In this document: positions 26,933-35,963 of the stretch, one piece after another
How positions within the stretch are numbered: position 1 is the first letter of the stretch
Layout: each line of letters starts with the position of its first letter
NCBI RefSeq assembly: GCF_026625765.1
Contig: NZ_CP113062.1
Location: forward strand, 2,976,001 to 3,040,000
Reading direction: 5' to 3'
Origin: Frigoribacterium sp. SL97
GTDB taxonomy: Bacteria > Actinomycetota > Actinomycetes > Actinomycetales > Microbacteriaceae
DNA length: 64,000 nucleotides
Notes under the pieces: generated by a model
What the model was told of the DNA's origin: nothing
What the model saw: the letters and a program-made list of their open reading frames with translations, nothing else
The model's database searches: none
Translations under genes and position numbers: made by a program

Positions 26933-29491
26933 ATGTCTGCCCAAAAATCGAAGCCCACGTCAGCCATCGGGGCACTCTTCGGATTCGTCGGCTTCAGCGT
27001 CCTGGCCGGCCTCCTGGTGACCATCGGCGTGACACCGGCCATCGCGGTCGCCGGCATGACGGCCTCGAGTTCGATCGGCGTCTTCGAGTCGATCCCCGAG
27101 TACATCGAGATCGGCAAGCTGCAGCAGCGCAACACGCTGTACGCGACCCAGGGCGGGCAGCAGGTCCCCTTCGCGACCCTCTACAGCGAGAACCGCGTCG
27201 AGCTCTCGTGGGACGAGGTCAGCCCGAACCTCAAGACCGCCGTCGTCGCCGGCGAGGACCGTCGCTTCTACGAGCACGGCGGCGTCGACGTCACCTCGCT
27301 CGTGCGCGCGGCCGTGGGCTCCGCAGGCGCCGGCGAGTTGGGCGCGAGCGGTGGCGGCTCGACCCTGACGATGCAGCTCGTCCGCAACATCCGCATCGCG
27401 CAGTCGCAGCAGCTGCCGACGGCGGACGAGCGCGACGCCGCCTACAAGGAGGCGACCACCACGACCCTCGACCGCAAGCTGGAAGAGATGAAGTTCGCGA
27501 TCGGGCTCGAGAAGAAGTACAGCAAGGACGACATCCTCCTGGCGTACCTCAACATCGCGTACTTCGGCGACCAGACCTACGGCGTGCAGGCCGCCGCCCA
27601 GCACTACTACAACAAGAGCGCGGCCGACCTGACGGTCCCCGAGGCCGCGAGCCTCATCGCGATCGTCCAGTACCCGGACTCGCGCAACATGTCGACGCCC
27701 GAGAAGTACCCGGCCAACAAGGCCCGGCGCGACGTCATCATCAAGTCGATGCTCGCCGAGAAGGACATCGACCAGGCGACGGCCGACGCCTCTCTGGCCA
27801 CGCCCGTCGAGAGCTACGTCGTCCTCACGGCGCCCACGCAGGGCTGCGGCGCGGTCACGGTCCCCTCGGCCGCCTACTTCTGCGACTACGTGAAGAAGAG
27901 CATCAAGGACCTCGCCGTCCTGGGCTCGTCTCCTGAGGAACGCCAGGCCAACTGGAACACCGGTGGTTACGACGTCTACACGACGCTGAACCTCGACCTC
28001 AACGAGAACGCCAAGGCGCAGGTCGACAAGTACGCTCCGGCCAGCGAGGCCAACTTCCAGCTGGGCAGCGTGGTCGACAGCGTCGAGGCCGGTACCGGCC
28101 GCGTCGTCGTGATGGCACAGAACACCACGTTCTCCGAGACGTCGAGCCCCGACCGCACCCTCACCTCGGTGAACTACAGCACCGACCGGGACTACGGCGG
28201 ATCGATCGGCTTCCAGCCCGGTTCGACCTACAAGCCCTTCACCCTCATCGACTGGCTCGAGCAGGGGCACGGCATCTACGAGAGCGTCAACGCCAAGCCG
28301 CGGACGTTCAACATGACCATCGACGGCAGCCGGGGCAACAAATACGCCCCCAAGAACGACGCGGGCGAGCAGCCCGGCCAGATGAGCGTCGCGGACGCGA
28401 CGGCCAAGTCGATGAACACGGCCTACGCGGCCATGGCCGAGAAGCTCGACATCGCCGACATCAACGGCGTCGCGAAGAAGCTCGGCGTTCACCGTGCCGA
28501 CGGGGGCGAGATGCACGACTTCGCGTCGTCGATCCTCGGCACCGCCGACGAGATCGCGCCGCTGACCATGGCGACCGCATACGCCGGGATCGCCGCGGGC
28601 GGCGTCTACTGCTCGCCGATCATCGTGGACAACATCAAGGACGACAAGGGTGTCGACCTCGGCGGCCAGCCGCAGTCGTGCAGCCAGGTCGTCGACCCCC
28701 AGGTCGCCGCGGCCGCCGCGGTGGCCATGCAGGGCCTCTGGCGGAACGGCACCGGCGTCGGCGGCCTCCCGGCGGACGGCTACCCCGAGATCGGCAAGAC
28801 CGGCACCACCGACCTCAAGGACCAGATCTGGATCATCGGCGCGACGTCGAAGATCGCCACGGCCGTGTGGCAGGGCGTCGCGGACGGCCCCAAGAAGAGC
28901 CTCCGCAGCTACAACTCCCCCAACCTGGCCGGCTCGACCAGCTACGCGACGGCCCGCGTGCAGTACTTCAAGGCCGTCCAGAGCGTCAACAACACCGTGT
29001 ACCCGGGAGGCGCGTTCGGCGAGGCCTCGGGCGCGGTGCTCCGCGGTTCGGGCGTCGCCGTGCCCGACATGGCCGGCACGACGCCCTCGGCCGCCCAGGC
29101 GCTGCTGAGGGGCGTCTCCCTGGTCTACGCGGACGGTGGCACCCAGCCGTCGGCCCTGCCCGCGGGTCAGGTCATCGGCTCGGACCCCGCCGTGGGCAGC
29201 GTCGTGTCCAAGGGCACGACCGTGAAGGTCTTCACCAGCGACGGCAGCGGCGCAGCCGCGGTCCCGGACGTGACCCGGCAGAAGGTGGGCGACGCGGTCA
29301 AGTCGATCGGCGGAGCCGGGTTCGACGCGTCCAAGGTGTCCATCGCGGGCTTCACGCCCGGAGACGGGAAGAACGCCTGCCAGGTCGCCTCGACGAATCC
29401 TGCCGCCAACACGTCCGTCGCGAAGGACTCGGCCATCGGGCTGACCGTCTACGGCGACAGGGACGGCAACGACCCGGGCAACTGCGCGTGA
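26933..29491 (+). CDS. Bifunctional class A penicillin-binding protein with PASTA repeats (PonA2-type)
   Basis: An 852-residue peptidoglycan synthase. Order: short cytoplasmic tail, a membrane helix at about 17-45, a GT51 glycosyltransferase (AGEDRRFYEHGGVD with catalytic E108, then GGSTLTMQLVRN), and a transpeptidase with SxxK S431 in GSTYKPF, SMNTAY and KTG at K622. Two PASTA domains end the chain (VPDMAGTTPSAAQ and VPDVTRQKVGDAV). The position next to a metallophosphoesterase matches mycobacterial ponA2 (Rv3682-Rv3683). PASTA repeats suggest muropeptide or lipid II sensing, inferred from the family. The stop overlaps the next GTG by four bases. Confidence 0.93.
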   Translation: MSAQKSKPTSAIGALFGFVGFSVLAGLLVTIGVTPAIAVAGMTASSSIGVFESIPEYIEIGKLQQRNTLYATQGGQQVPFATLYSENRVELSWDEVSPNLKTAVVAGEDRRFYEHGGVDVTSLVRAAVGSAGAGELGASGGGSTLTMQLVRNIRIAQSQQLPTADERDAAYKEATTTTLDRKLEEMKFAIGLEKKYSKDDILLAYLNIAYFGDQTYGVQAAAQHYYNKSAADLTVPEAASLIAIVQYPDSRNMSTPEKYPANKARRDVIIKSMLAEKDIDQATADASLATPVESYVVLTAPTQGCGAVTVPSAAYFCDYVKKSIKDLAVLGSSPEERQANWNTGGYDVYTTLNLDLNENAKAQVDKYAPASEANFQLGSVVDSVEAGTGRVVVMAQNTTFSETSSPDRTLTSVNYSTDRDYGGSIGFQPGSTYKPFTLIDWLEQGHGIYESVNAKPRTFNMTIDGSRGNKYAPKNDAGEQPGQMSVADATAKSMNTAYAAMAEKLDIADINGVAKKLGVHRADGGEMHDFASSILGTADEIAPLTMATAYAGIAAGGVYCSPIIVDNIKDDKGVDLGGQPQSCSQVVDPQVAAAAAVAMQGLWRNGTGVGGLPADGYPEIGKTGTTDLKDQIWIIGATSKIATAVWQGVADGPKKSLRSYNSPNLAGSTSYATARVQYFKAVQSVNNTVYPGGAFGEASGAVLRGSGVAVPDMAGTTPSAAQALLRGVSLVYADGGTQPSALPAGQVIGSDPAVGSVVSKGTTVKVFTSDGSGAAAVPDVTRQKVGDAVKSIGGAGFDASKVSIAGFTPGDGKNACQVASTNPAANTSVAKDSAIGLTVYGDRDGNDPGNCA

Positions 29492-30456
29492 GCCCACGGA
29501 GCACCGGCGGGCCGAGCGCCCTCCAGACGACGGCCGTGACCGCAGCAGCGGGCGCGGCCGTCGGCCTCGGGGCGCTGGCCTGGGGCGTGTTCGTCGAACG
29601 CAACCGGTTCACCGTGCGGCACGAGGTGTTGCCCGTCCTCGAGCCCGGCTCCCGGACGCTGACGATCCTGCACCTGTCCGACCTGCACCTCGCACCCTGG
29701 CAGGCCGAGAAGCAGGAATGGATCCGCGGCCTCGCCGTGCTCGAACCCGATCTCATCGTCAACACGGGCGACAACATCGGCCACGAGGACGCCCACACCG
29801 CGCTCGAGTACGCCCTCGAGCCCTTCCGAGGCGTCCCCGGGGTCTTCGTCAACGGCTCCAACGACTACTACGGACCCTCCCCCAAGAACCCCCTGGCCTA
29901 CTTCGGCGGCCCGAGCAAGGCCCACCGCACGCCCGTCGACCTCGACGTCGACCGGATGCAGTCGTTCTTCACCGACCAGCTCGGCTGGCTCGACCTGAAC
30001 AACAGGGCCCGTGCGCTCGAGATGCGAGGCTCGCGCCTCGAACTCTTCGGGGTCAACGACGCCCACCGCGGCTGGGACCGCCTCGACCGCATCCCCGGTG
30101 CCCTCGACGACCTCCGCGAGAACGTGGGCTGGCAGGACGACCACGGTGGACCCGAGCCCATCAGCATCGGCGTCACCCATGCGCCGTACCAACGCGTGCT
30201 CAACTCCTTCGTCAACAACGGTGCCGACGTCATCTTCGGCGGGCACACCCACGGCGGACAGGTCCAGGTGCCCGGCTACGGTGCCCTCGTCACCAACTGC
30301 GACCTGCCGCGCAGCAAGGTCAGCGGTCTGACGACCTGGAGCCACGCCCGCAAGACCGCACACCTCGAGATCTCGGCCGGTCTGGGCACCTCGATCTACG
30401 CCCCCGTGCGGTTCTCGTGCCGCCCCGAAGCCGTGATCGTGACCCTGACGGCCTGA
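29488..30456 (+). CDS. Membrane-anchored metallophosphoesterase (YkuE/Rv3683-like)
   Basis: A 322-residue calcineurin-like phosphoesterase. After an N-terminal helix (about 10-32), the metal-binding motifs are in order: HLSDLHLAPW (D-x-H), VNTGDNIGHED (GD), FVNGSNDYYGP (GN(D) replacing the usual GNH), GVTHAPYQ (H) and FGGHTHGGQV (GHxH). The GTG start overlaps the PBP stop (GTGA), giving a conserved two-gene unit. Relatives act on UDP-lipids or phosphodiesters at the membrane; the substrate is not known. A role in envelope metabolism is inferred from the coupling. Confidence 0.85.
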   Translation: MSPRSTGGPSALQTTAVTAAAGAAVGLGALAWGVFVERNRFTVRHEVLPVLEPGSRTLTILHLSDLHLAPWQAEKQEWIRGLAVLEPDLIVNTGDNIGHEDAHTALEYALEPFRGVPGVFVNGSNDYYGPSPKNPLAYFGGPSKAHRTPVDLDVDRMQSFFTDQLGWLDLNNRARALEMRGSRLELFGVNDAHRGWDRLDRIPGALDDLRENVGWQDDHGGPEPISIGVTHAPYQRVLNSFVNNGADVIFGGHTHGGQVQVPGYGALVTNCDLPRSKVSGLTTWSHARKTAHLEISAGLGTSIYAPVRFSCRPEAVIVTLTA

Positions 30457-30534
30457 GCACGACCGGAGTGACACGAGCAGGCCCGAACATGGGCTATTCT
30501 TGTCAGGTTGCTTCACGTGAGAACGCGAAGACAT

Positions 30535-30611
30535 CGGGGTGTGGCGCAGCTTGGTAGCGCGCCTCGTTCGGGACGAGGAGGTCGTGGGTTCGAATCCCGC
30601 TACCCCGACCA
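30535..30611 (+). tRNA. tRNA-Pro (CGG)
   Basis: Full cloverleaf: acceptor CGGGGTG pairs with TACCCCG, the D arm is GCGCAGCTTGGTAGCGC, the anticodon stem CCTCG/CGAGG closes TTCGGGA with anticodon CGG (codon CCG), and the T arm has GGTTCGAATC. Discriminator A and CCA are encoded. It ends two bases before a strong terminator. Confidence 0.96.
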
Positions 30612-30612
30612 C

Positions 30613-30650
30613 AAACAAATGGCTCCACCTTCGGGTGGAGCCATTTGTTT
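30613..30650 (+). terminator. Intrinsic terminator after tRNA-Pro
   Basis: A perfect 17-bp stem (30613-30629 with 30634-30650) closes the stable TTCG tetraloop and ends in a T-rich tail (TTTGTTTCTC). The left arm starts with A-rich sequence, so it is nearly bidirectional. Confidence 0.88.
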
Positions 30651-30762
30651 CTCTGTGCTCGTTGGTTCGCCCTGCGGGCGACACGAATCGGCGCCACCTT
30701 CGGGTAGGGCCGGTTTCTTCTCGTGTTCGCCGCTTCGCCGGTTCGCCCTCGGGCGACACCGG

Positions 30763-31368
30763 TCAGGCGAGGCGGCCGCCGGACTCGGCGAGATAGCAGG
30801 CACCGCAGAGCGACTCGTATGTCACCTGCTGACCGTCGATGGCGACCTGGTCGCCGTCGAACACGAAGCGGTCACCGACCGTGCGCGCCGTGAAGACCGC
30901 CTTGCGACCGCAGCGGCAGATCGTCTTGAGCTCTTCGAGCGAATGGGCCACCTCGAGCAGTCGCCGACTACCGGGGAAGGCCACCGTGCGGAAGTCCGTC
31001 CGGATGCCGTAGGCCAGTACGGGGACGTCGTCGAGGATCGCGATGCGCAAGAGGTCGTCGATCTGGTGCGGCGCCAGGAACTGCGCCTCGTCGACGAGCA
31101 GACAGGCCAGGCTCGACCCGGTCTCGGCCCGGACGGCGTCGCGGCGGGCCGAGAAGACCTGGCGGACCTCGTCGTCGGGGGCGAAGGTGACGTCCGCGGC
31201 CCGGGTCACGCCCAGCCGCGAGACGATGGCGTCGTCACCCTTGGTGTCGACGCCCGGCTTGGCGAGCAGGACCCGCTGACCGCGTTCTTCGTAGTTGTAC
31301 GCCGCCTGCAGCAGAGCCGTGCTCTTGCCGCTGTTCATCGCGCCGTAGCGGAAGTAGAGCTTGGCCAC
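30763..31368 (-). CDS. tdk: Thymidine kinase
   Basis: A 201-residue type II thymidine kinase of the dTMP salvage pathway. The P-loop FRYGAMNSGKST starts at residue 6; LLVDEAQFL is Walker B with the catalytic Glu; AYGIRTDF is the lid region. Zinc ligands are CRCGRKA and SLCGACYLAE. GTG 31368 overlaps the response-regulator stop by one base (TAGTG), so tdk forms the tail of the two-component operon, an unexpected partnership worth noting. Confidence 0.93.
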   Translation of the reverse strand: MAKLYFRYGAMNSGKSTALLQAAYNYEERGQRVLLAKPGVDTKGDDAIVSRLGVTRAADVTFAPDDEVRQVFSARRDAVRAETGSSLACLLVDEAQFLAPHQIDDLLRIAILDDVPVLAYGIRTDFRTVAFPGSRRLLEVAHSLEELKTICRCGRKAVFTARTVGDRFVFDGDQVAIDGQQVTYESLCGACYLAESGGRLA

Positions 31369-32117
31369 TACTGCAGGTAACCGTCTTCGGCGGCCCGACG
31401 GATGAGCTCGGACTTCTTGCTGGCCGGACGGTTGGCCTTGGCGTACTTCTCGCGGACGCGCCGGAGGAAGGTCTTCGCCGTCTCGTACTGCACGTTCATC
31501 TGCGCGGCGACCTCGTTGGTGCTGAAGCCCGAGACGTACAACCGGAACGCCTCGGCCTCGCCGGCGCTGAGCTTGGGTCGGGTCTGGTTCGCGGCGCCGG
31601 CCGGCAGGGGACGCCAGTCGCGCTGCGGGGAGTTGTCGCGGGCCACGCCCATGACCTGGCGGGCCGCGTCCATCACCTCGCGCATGGGCAGGGTCTTCGA
31701 CAGGAACGCCGACGCCCCCGCCTCGAGGGCACGCTCGCGCGACTCGCGGGTGTCGAGACTGGACAGCACGACGACCTTGGCCCCGGCGGCCCGGCAGGTG
31801 CGCACGCGGGCCTCGATCGACACGGGCTCTTTCAACTGGAAGTCGAGGAAGACGAGGTCGGTCGGGAAGTTGTCGCTGTGCACCAGCTGCAGCCAGGTGT
31901 GCGCCGTCAGGACGAGGTCGAAGTCGTAGGCGTTGACGTTGATCCAGCTGCTGAGGCTGTCGAGGAGCACCTCGTGGTCGTCGAGGATCGCGAGCCGGAC
32001 ACGACGAGCGGGCGGTGCCTCGGAACCCGGGCCGACGGTGGCCCAGGAAGGTGATGCGACGGGCCTCCCGAAGCCCGGACGGTGGGACGAGCGGCCGCTC
32101 GGCTCAGTGCTGGTCAT
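31368..32117 (-). CDS. LuxR/NarL-like response regulator
   Basis: A 249-residue response regulator. After a 38-residue polar extension the receiver domain shows LAILDDHEVLL (acidic pair D46, D47), phospho-acceptor D92 in LVFLDFQL and the switch Lys in AFLSKTLPM. The C-terminal HTH (about 182-240) begins LSAGEAEAFRLYVSGFSTNEVAAQMN and reads through ETAKTFLRRVREKYAK, as in NarL/FixJ-type DNA-binding domains. The N-terminus overlaps the kinase-like gene by 14 bases. The cognate kinase is at 33.3-34.5 kb. Target genes are not identifiable. Confidence 0.85.
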   Translation of the reverse strand: MTSTEPSGRSSHRPGFGRPVASPSWATVGPGSEAPPARRVRLAILDDHEVLLDSLSSWINVNAYDFDLVLTAHTWLQLVHSDNFPTDLVFLDFQLKEPVSIEARVRTCRAAGAKVVVLSSLDTRESRERALEAGASAFLSKTLPMREVMDAARQVMGVARDNSPQRDWRPLPAGAANQTRPKLSAGEAEAFRLYVSGFSTNEVAAQMNVQYETAKTFLRRVREKYAKANRPASKKSELIRRAAEDGYLQ

Positions 32118-33276
32118 AAGAAAACCTTAGTGTCAGAAGCGACGGCGCCCGATCGACCCGCAGGTCGCCCGAGACGAGGCGCAGCACGGTCAGACAGGGG
32201 GCGAGCGACCGTCGTGCGGCGACGGCCGAGGCCCCGGACGCGAGCTCGATCGTGATGCCGACCCGCGCCTCCTCGGCCTCGAGCACGACCCGGAGCGAGT
32301 GGACGTCGGCGGCCTCGACGTCGTCCACCGTCGCGACGAGGGCCCAGAGGGCGGTGCGGTGCCCGGGGCCCAGGAGATCGGCGAGCCGGTCGGGGTCGAC
32401 GACCTCGGCGGGCACCCGGCGGCCGGGCGCAGCGAGTCGCCGGGCCAGCCACGTCGCGTCGGCGTCGGCCACCAGGGAGGCGCGCAACGCGTCGGCCACG
32501 CGCCGGGCCTCGTCGGCGTCCCCCTCGACGATCCGGCCGGACTCGACGAGCCGTGCGAAGAACGGCACCACCTCGCGGTTGAGGACCGTGACACGGTCCT
32601 GCTGGACCGACCGGGCGAGGGTCACCCTGAGGTCGTCGGTGCTGGCCCTGCGGAATCCCGTTGCCCGCGAGACCCACCCCTCGACATGGGCCACGAAGAC
32701 CCCGGAGAAGGTCGCCGACGCGGCGGTCAGGGCGAGCAACGGGGTGAGGGCGACGACGACGTACGACGCGGTGGGCACCGGTGTGACGAAACCCGGCGCC
32801 TCGACCAGGACGACGAGGGCGAGGACCACGGCCACGGCGCCTCCGGCGGCGAGGATCTCGCGTGCCGAGCGGTACGGCGCCACCCCGAGCAGGAGCACCC
32901 CGGAGACGATCCCCGCCCAGTCGTCCCGGACGAAGGGATTGCTGCCGGAGGTGGCCAGGGCGGACAGGACACCCGCCACCGCACACGTCGCGGCGACGCA
33001 CCAGAGTGCCCGCGGCCCGAACGGTGCCCGCAAGGGGCCGGCCGACACGACGAGTGCGACGCCACCCGCGGCCACGGCGACGAGTGCACCGACCGCGGCC
33101 CCCGGCGAGGACACGTCGGAGGCCCGCATCAGCGTGCCGACCACGGCGACGAGCAGGGCGGCGAGGGCCGCCCCGAAGGTGATCGGTCGGGCCGCCAGGG
33201 CGCCGAGGGGGTCGACCTGCTGGGGTGATCGATCGGAGGCGCGCCCGAGGGCACGAGGAGGGGCGGGGAAGGTCAC
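32104..33276 (-). CDS. Membrane protein resembling a degenerate histidine kinase
   Basis: A 390-residue protein from GTG 33276, which overlaps the histidine kinase stop (GTGA). Residues 30-198 form about six hydrophobic helices, followed by a cytoplasmic part. That part resembles the dimerisation and ATPase region of the neighbouring kinase in layout: SVQQDRVTVL at 223-232 aligns with the neighbour's LVHDTILGHL, with Gln replacing the phospho-His. A later segment, LRVVLEAEEARVGITIEL, resembles an ATPase-domain strand pair, but no DxGxG box is visible. I read it as a pseudokinase or sensory partner. No known family name could be assigned with confidence. Confidence 0.6.
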   Translation of the reverse strand: MTFPAPPRALGRASDRSPQQVDPLGALAARPITFGAALAALLVAVVGTLMRASDVSSPGAAVGALVAVAAGGVALVVSAGPLRAPFGPRALWCVAATCAVAGVLSALATSGSNPFVRDDWAGIVSGVLLLGVAPYRSAREILAAGGAVAVVLALVVLVEAPGFVTPVPTASYVVVALTPLLALTAASATFSGVFVAHVEGWVSRATGFRRASTDDLRVTLARSVQQDRVTVLNREVVPFFARLVESGRIVEGDADEARRVADALRASLVADADATWLARRLAAPGRRVPAEVVDPDRLADLLGPGHRTALWALVATVDDVEAADVHSLRVVLEAEEARVGITIELASGASAVAARRSLAPCLTVLRLVSGDLRVDRAPSLLTLRFSYDQH

Positions 33277-34514
33277 GCGGGCACCCCGTCCTCGGTGGCG
33301 ACGTCGCCGACCACCGGCGCCCCGGCGGCGAACGGGACCCGCAGGACGATCGACGTCCCGCTGCCGGGGGACGACCAGACCTGCACGTGACCGTGGACGC
33401 GTGTGAGACGGCCCTCGACCGACGCCGTCAGTCCGAGACGGTCGGGGGCCACCGCCGCCGTGTCGAAGCCGACTCCGTCGTCGATCACCATCACGGTGAG
33501 GTCGGTGCCGTCGCCGAAGACGACGAGCTCGGCCCGGTCGACCCCGCTGTGGCGGCTCACGTTCACGAGGCACTGTGCGACCGCCAGGCCGAGGGCGTCC
33601 CCGGTGACGGGGTCGAGGCGACCCACGGCCGAGACGTCGCCGGTCACGGCCACCTCGAGGCCGCCCGATCGCGACTGCTCGACGGCCGCGTGCAGTCGGC
33701 TGGCCTCCCAGCCGTCGGCGGCCGTCACGGCGGCCTCGGAGGGCACCGACCCCGGTGAGAGCCAGTCGCGCCCCACGAGGAGCTCGAGATCGGCCGCGAT
33801 CGACCGCGCGGTGTCGGGCGCCAGAGGACCGGGGCGGGAGGTGGCCACGGCCGCGAGGTGTCCGAGGATCGTGTCGTGGACGAGGGCCGCGGCCTGCTGC
33901 TCGATGTCGACACGGATGCCCTGCACCTGCTGCTCGAGTGCGGACCGGTGCAGCCGCGGCTGAGCCGACCGCGCGCGTCCCCGCGACGCCTCGGCGTGAC
34001 CGGTCACCACCGCGACCAGGACGAAGGCCAGCAGGGCGGTCACGTCGAGCCGCAGGGAGGCCCCTGTGTGCCAGGTCGCCAGCTGCGTGGCGAGCTCGCC
34101 GGCCGCGTAACCCGCCGCTGCCCAGAGGAGACCCCGGCGGGGCCCGACGGCGGTGCTGCCGACCATGATGAGGGCGATCTTGGGCAACGAGAGCGAGAAC
34201 GCGTCCGACGCCTGCACCGCCGCGACCTGCGAGAAGAGGGTGACGGCGTACCAGTAGAGAGCGGCGGTCCCGACGATCAGGTAGGCGAGGTGGGCCGTCG
34301 TGGACCGCGTGCGCTCGACCACGACGAGCAGGACGACCATCGGGAGGAGCGAGACCAGAGCGGGCCAGAGCAACAGATCGGGCGTGGCGGCCTGTTTCGT
34401 GAGCAGGAGGGCAGCCGCCGCCGCGAGGACGGTGGCCGCGATCGCGTGGCAGGCCCTCGACACCGAGTCGCCGAGCGCCGTCGGCGCCAGGTGGGCAGGG
34501 AGGCCGAGCAGCAT
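33273..34514 (-). CDS. Sensor histidine kinase (HPK7/DesK-like)
   Basis: A 413-residue membrane kinase. About five to six hydrophobic helices lie within residues 18-172; the dimerisation helix has H213 in LVHDTILGHL, the H-D/E-x-x motif of NarL-type kinases. The ATPase domain shows VNVSRHSGVDRA (N box), DDGVGFD (G1) and LGLTASVEGRL (G2). The ATG has a strong GAGGAGG ribosome binding site. It is first in a four-gene overlapping operon: kinase, kinase-like membrane protein, response regulator, tdk. The signal is unknown; the multi-helix sensor without an extracellular domain suggests a membrane or intramembrane stimulus. Confidence 0.83.
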   Translation of the reverse strand: MLLGLPAHLAPTALGDSVSRACHAIAATVLAAAAALLLTKQAATPDLLLWPALVSLLPMVVLLVVVERTRSTTAHLAYLIVGTAALYWYAVTLFSQVAAVQASDAFSLSLPKIALIMVGSTAVGPRRGLLWAAAGYAAGELATQLATWHTGASLRLDVTALLAFVLVAVVTGHAEASRGRARSAQPRLHRSALEQQVQGIRVDIEQQAAALVHDTILGHLAAVATSRPGPLAPDTARSIAADLELLVGRDWLSPGSVPSEAAVTAADGWEASRLHAAVEQSRSGGLEVAVTGDVSAVGRLDPVTGDALGLAVAQCLVNVSRHSGVDRAELVVFGDGTDLTVMVIDDGVGFDTAAVAPDRLGLTASVEGRLTRVHGHVQVWSSPGSGTSIVLRVPFAAGAPVVGDVATEDGVPA

Positions 34515-34627
34515 GGGGCCTCCTCGGCTCGTTCGTGGTCAGGACAGATCATGACAGAAGCCGGACCTGGGCTGTACCCCGACATGTGGGGCCAGGGCGG
34601 GTGTCGCGCAGGCAGAGCGCTTCTTCT

Positions 34628-34656
34628 TGTGCCCCGTTCTGGTCGAACGGGGCACA
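34628..34656 (-). terminator. Hairpin terminator after the radical SAM gene
   Basis: An 11-bp perfect stem (34628-34638 with 34646-34656) and a 7-base loop lie 36 bases beyond the radical SAM stop on the minus strand. Confidence 0.6.
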
Positions 34657-34691
34657 ACACCCCGTGCCGATGACCTCTGGCCCTCGGAGGC

Positions 34692-35885
34692 TCAGAACAG
34701 TCGCGGCTGTGATCGGGCCCCGCCCGGCAGTTCGTGGGCGATGAGGGCGCGCGGGACCGCGGAGTCACCGGCACCGGCACCGGCACCGACGGTCAGGTCG
34801 GGGATGCCCGCCAGGCCGCCCGTCCCGGCGACAGGGGCCGCGCCGGTGCCGTTGAGGCCCATCAGTCGGAGGGAACGCGCGCTGTCGTCGAGTGCGGCGG
34901 AACGCATCGACCCCGTGGCCGGGTCGGCCTGCCCTTTCTCGAGGCCGTACTCGCGCAGCAGGGGCCGTAGCCGGGCGGCCAGCCAGGAGCGGTACCCCGT
35001 CGGGGCGTAGGTGCCCTGGGCGTAGAGCGCACGGTACTTGCCCACGAGTTCGGGGTGCTCACGCTCGAGCCAGGCGAACCACCACTCTTTGACCCCGGGC
35101 TTGAGGTGCAGGGCGCTGTACATGACGCTCGACGCGCCTGAGTCGCGGACGGCGGCGAGCGCGGCGTGCAGGTGGTCGAGGCCGTCGGTGAGGTACGGCA
35201 GCACGGGCATCATGAACACCGAGCAGGACAGCCCCAGCTCTCGGGCCGCGGAGACGGTGGCCAGGCGGGCCGCCGTCGTCGGCGTGCCCGGCTCGACCGA
35301 CTGCTGCAGGTCGTCGTCGTGGACGGCGATCGACATGGCCAGGTCGACGGGCACGTGCTGCGCCGCCTCGGCGAGCAGGGGCAGGTCGCGCCGCAGCAAC
35401 GTGCCCTTGGTCAGGATGCTGAAGGGCGTGCCCGAGTCGGCGAGGGCGGCGATGATGCCGGGCATGAGCCGGTACCGGCCCTCGGCGCGTTGGTAGGGAT
35501 CGGTGTTCGTGCCGAGCGCGACCGGGTGGTGCTGCCAGGTGGGGCGGTGCAGCTCACGCGCGAGCACTTCGGCGACGTTGACCTTGACGACGATCTGCCG
35601 GTCGAAGTCGTCGCCGCCGTCGAGGTCGAGGTACTCGTGGGTGGGGCGGGCGAAGCAGTACACGCACGCGTGGCTGCAGCCCCGGTAGGGATTGATCGTC
35701 CACCCGAAAGGGAGGGCCGAGTCACCCCCCGGCACACGGTTGAGGGCACTCTTCGCGACCACCTCGTGGAACGTCACCCCCGCGAACTCGGGCGTCGTGA
35801 CGGAGGTGATCAGGTTGTTCAATCGCGCCAGACCGGGCAGCGCCGAGGCGTTCTCGGTGTCGACCGCTTGCTCGGACCATCGCAT
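34692..35885 (-). CDS. Rv2578c-family radical SAM protein (SplB-like), SOS-controlled
   Basis: A 397-residue radical SAM enzyme from ATG 35885 (an upstream ATG at 35903 lies inside the operator). The iron-sulfur motif is C70-x3-C74-x2-C77 in YRGCSHACVYCFARPTHEY, characteristic of the Rv2578c group related to spore photoproduct lyase. Next come VALGTNTDPYQRAEGRYRLMPGII and FSILTKGTLLRRD. A Gly/Ala-rich tail follows. A perfect LexA-type box lies directly upstream and overlaps the presumed promoter, so induction by DNA damage is likely. I infer a role in DNA lesion or nucleic-acid chemistry; the substrate is unknown for the family. Confidence 0.85.
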   Translation of the reverse strand: MRWSEQAVDTENASALPGLARLNNLITSVTTPEFAGVTFHEVVAKSALNRVPGGDSALPFGWTINPYRGCSHACVYCFARPTHEYLDLDGGDDFDRQIVVKVNVAEVLARELHRPTWQHHPVALGTNTDPYQRAEGRYRLMPGIIAALADSGTPFSILTKGTLLRRDLPLLAEAAQHVPVDLAMSIAVHDDDLQQSVEPGTPTTAARLATVSAARELGLSCSVFMMPVLPYLTDGLDHLHAALAAVRDSGASSVMYSALHLKPGVKEWWFAWLEREHPELVGKYRALYAQGTYAPTGYRSWLAARLRPLLREYGLEKGQADPATGSMRSAALDDSARSLRLMGLNGTGAAPVAGTGGLAGIPDLTVGAGAGAGDSAVPRALIAHELPGGARSQPRLF

Positions 35886-35893
35886 TCCCCCAT

Positions 35894-35909
35894 TCGAACA
35901 CATGTTCGA
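35894..35909 (-). promoter_or_regulatory. LexA-binding SOS box
   Basis: TCGAAC-ACAT-GTTCGA is a perfect 6-4-6 palindrome identical to the actinobacterial/Bacillus-type LexA consensus. It lies just downstream of a possible -35 (TTGACC on the minus strand, 35915-35920) and immediately before the radical SAM start, where bound LexA would block the promoter. Confidence 0.88.
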
Positions 35910-35963
35910 ACCAGGGTCAACCCGGGGCCCGCAGCACGAGGACGCGAGGCCCGGGACGAGGCG

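Noticed and set aside
30660..30762. Second terminator in the GGTTCGCCC(T)GCGGGCGACAC repeats between tRNA-Pro and tdk
   Set aside because: Two similar imperfect inverted repeats are present, but stems are short and no tail follows; not strong enough to annotate.
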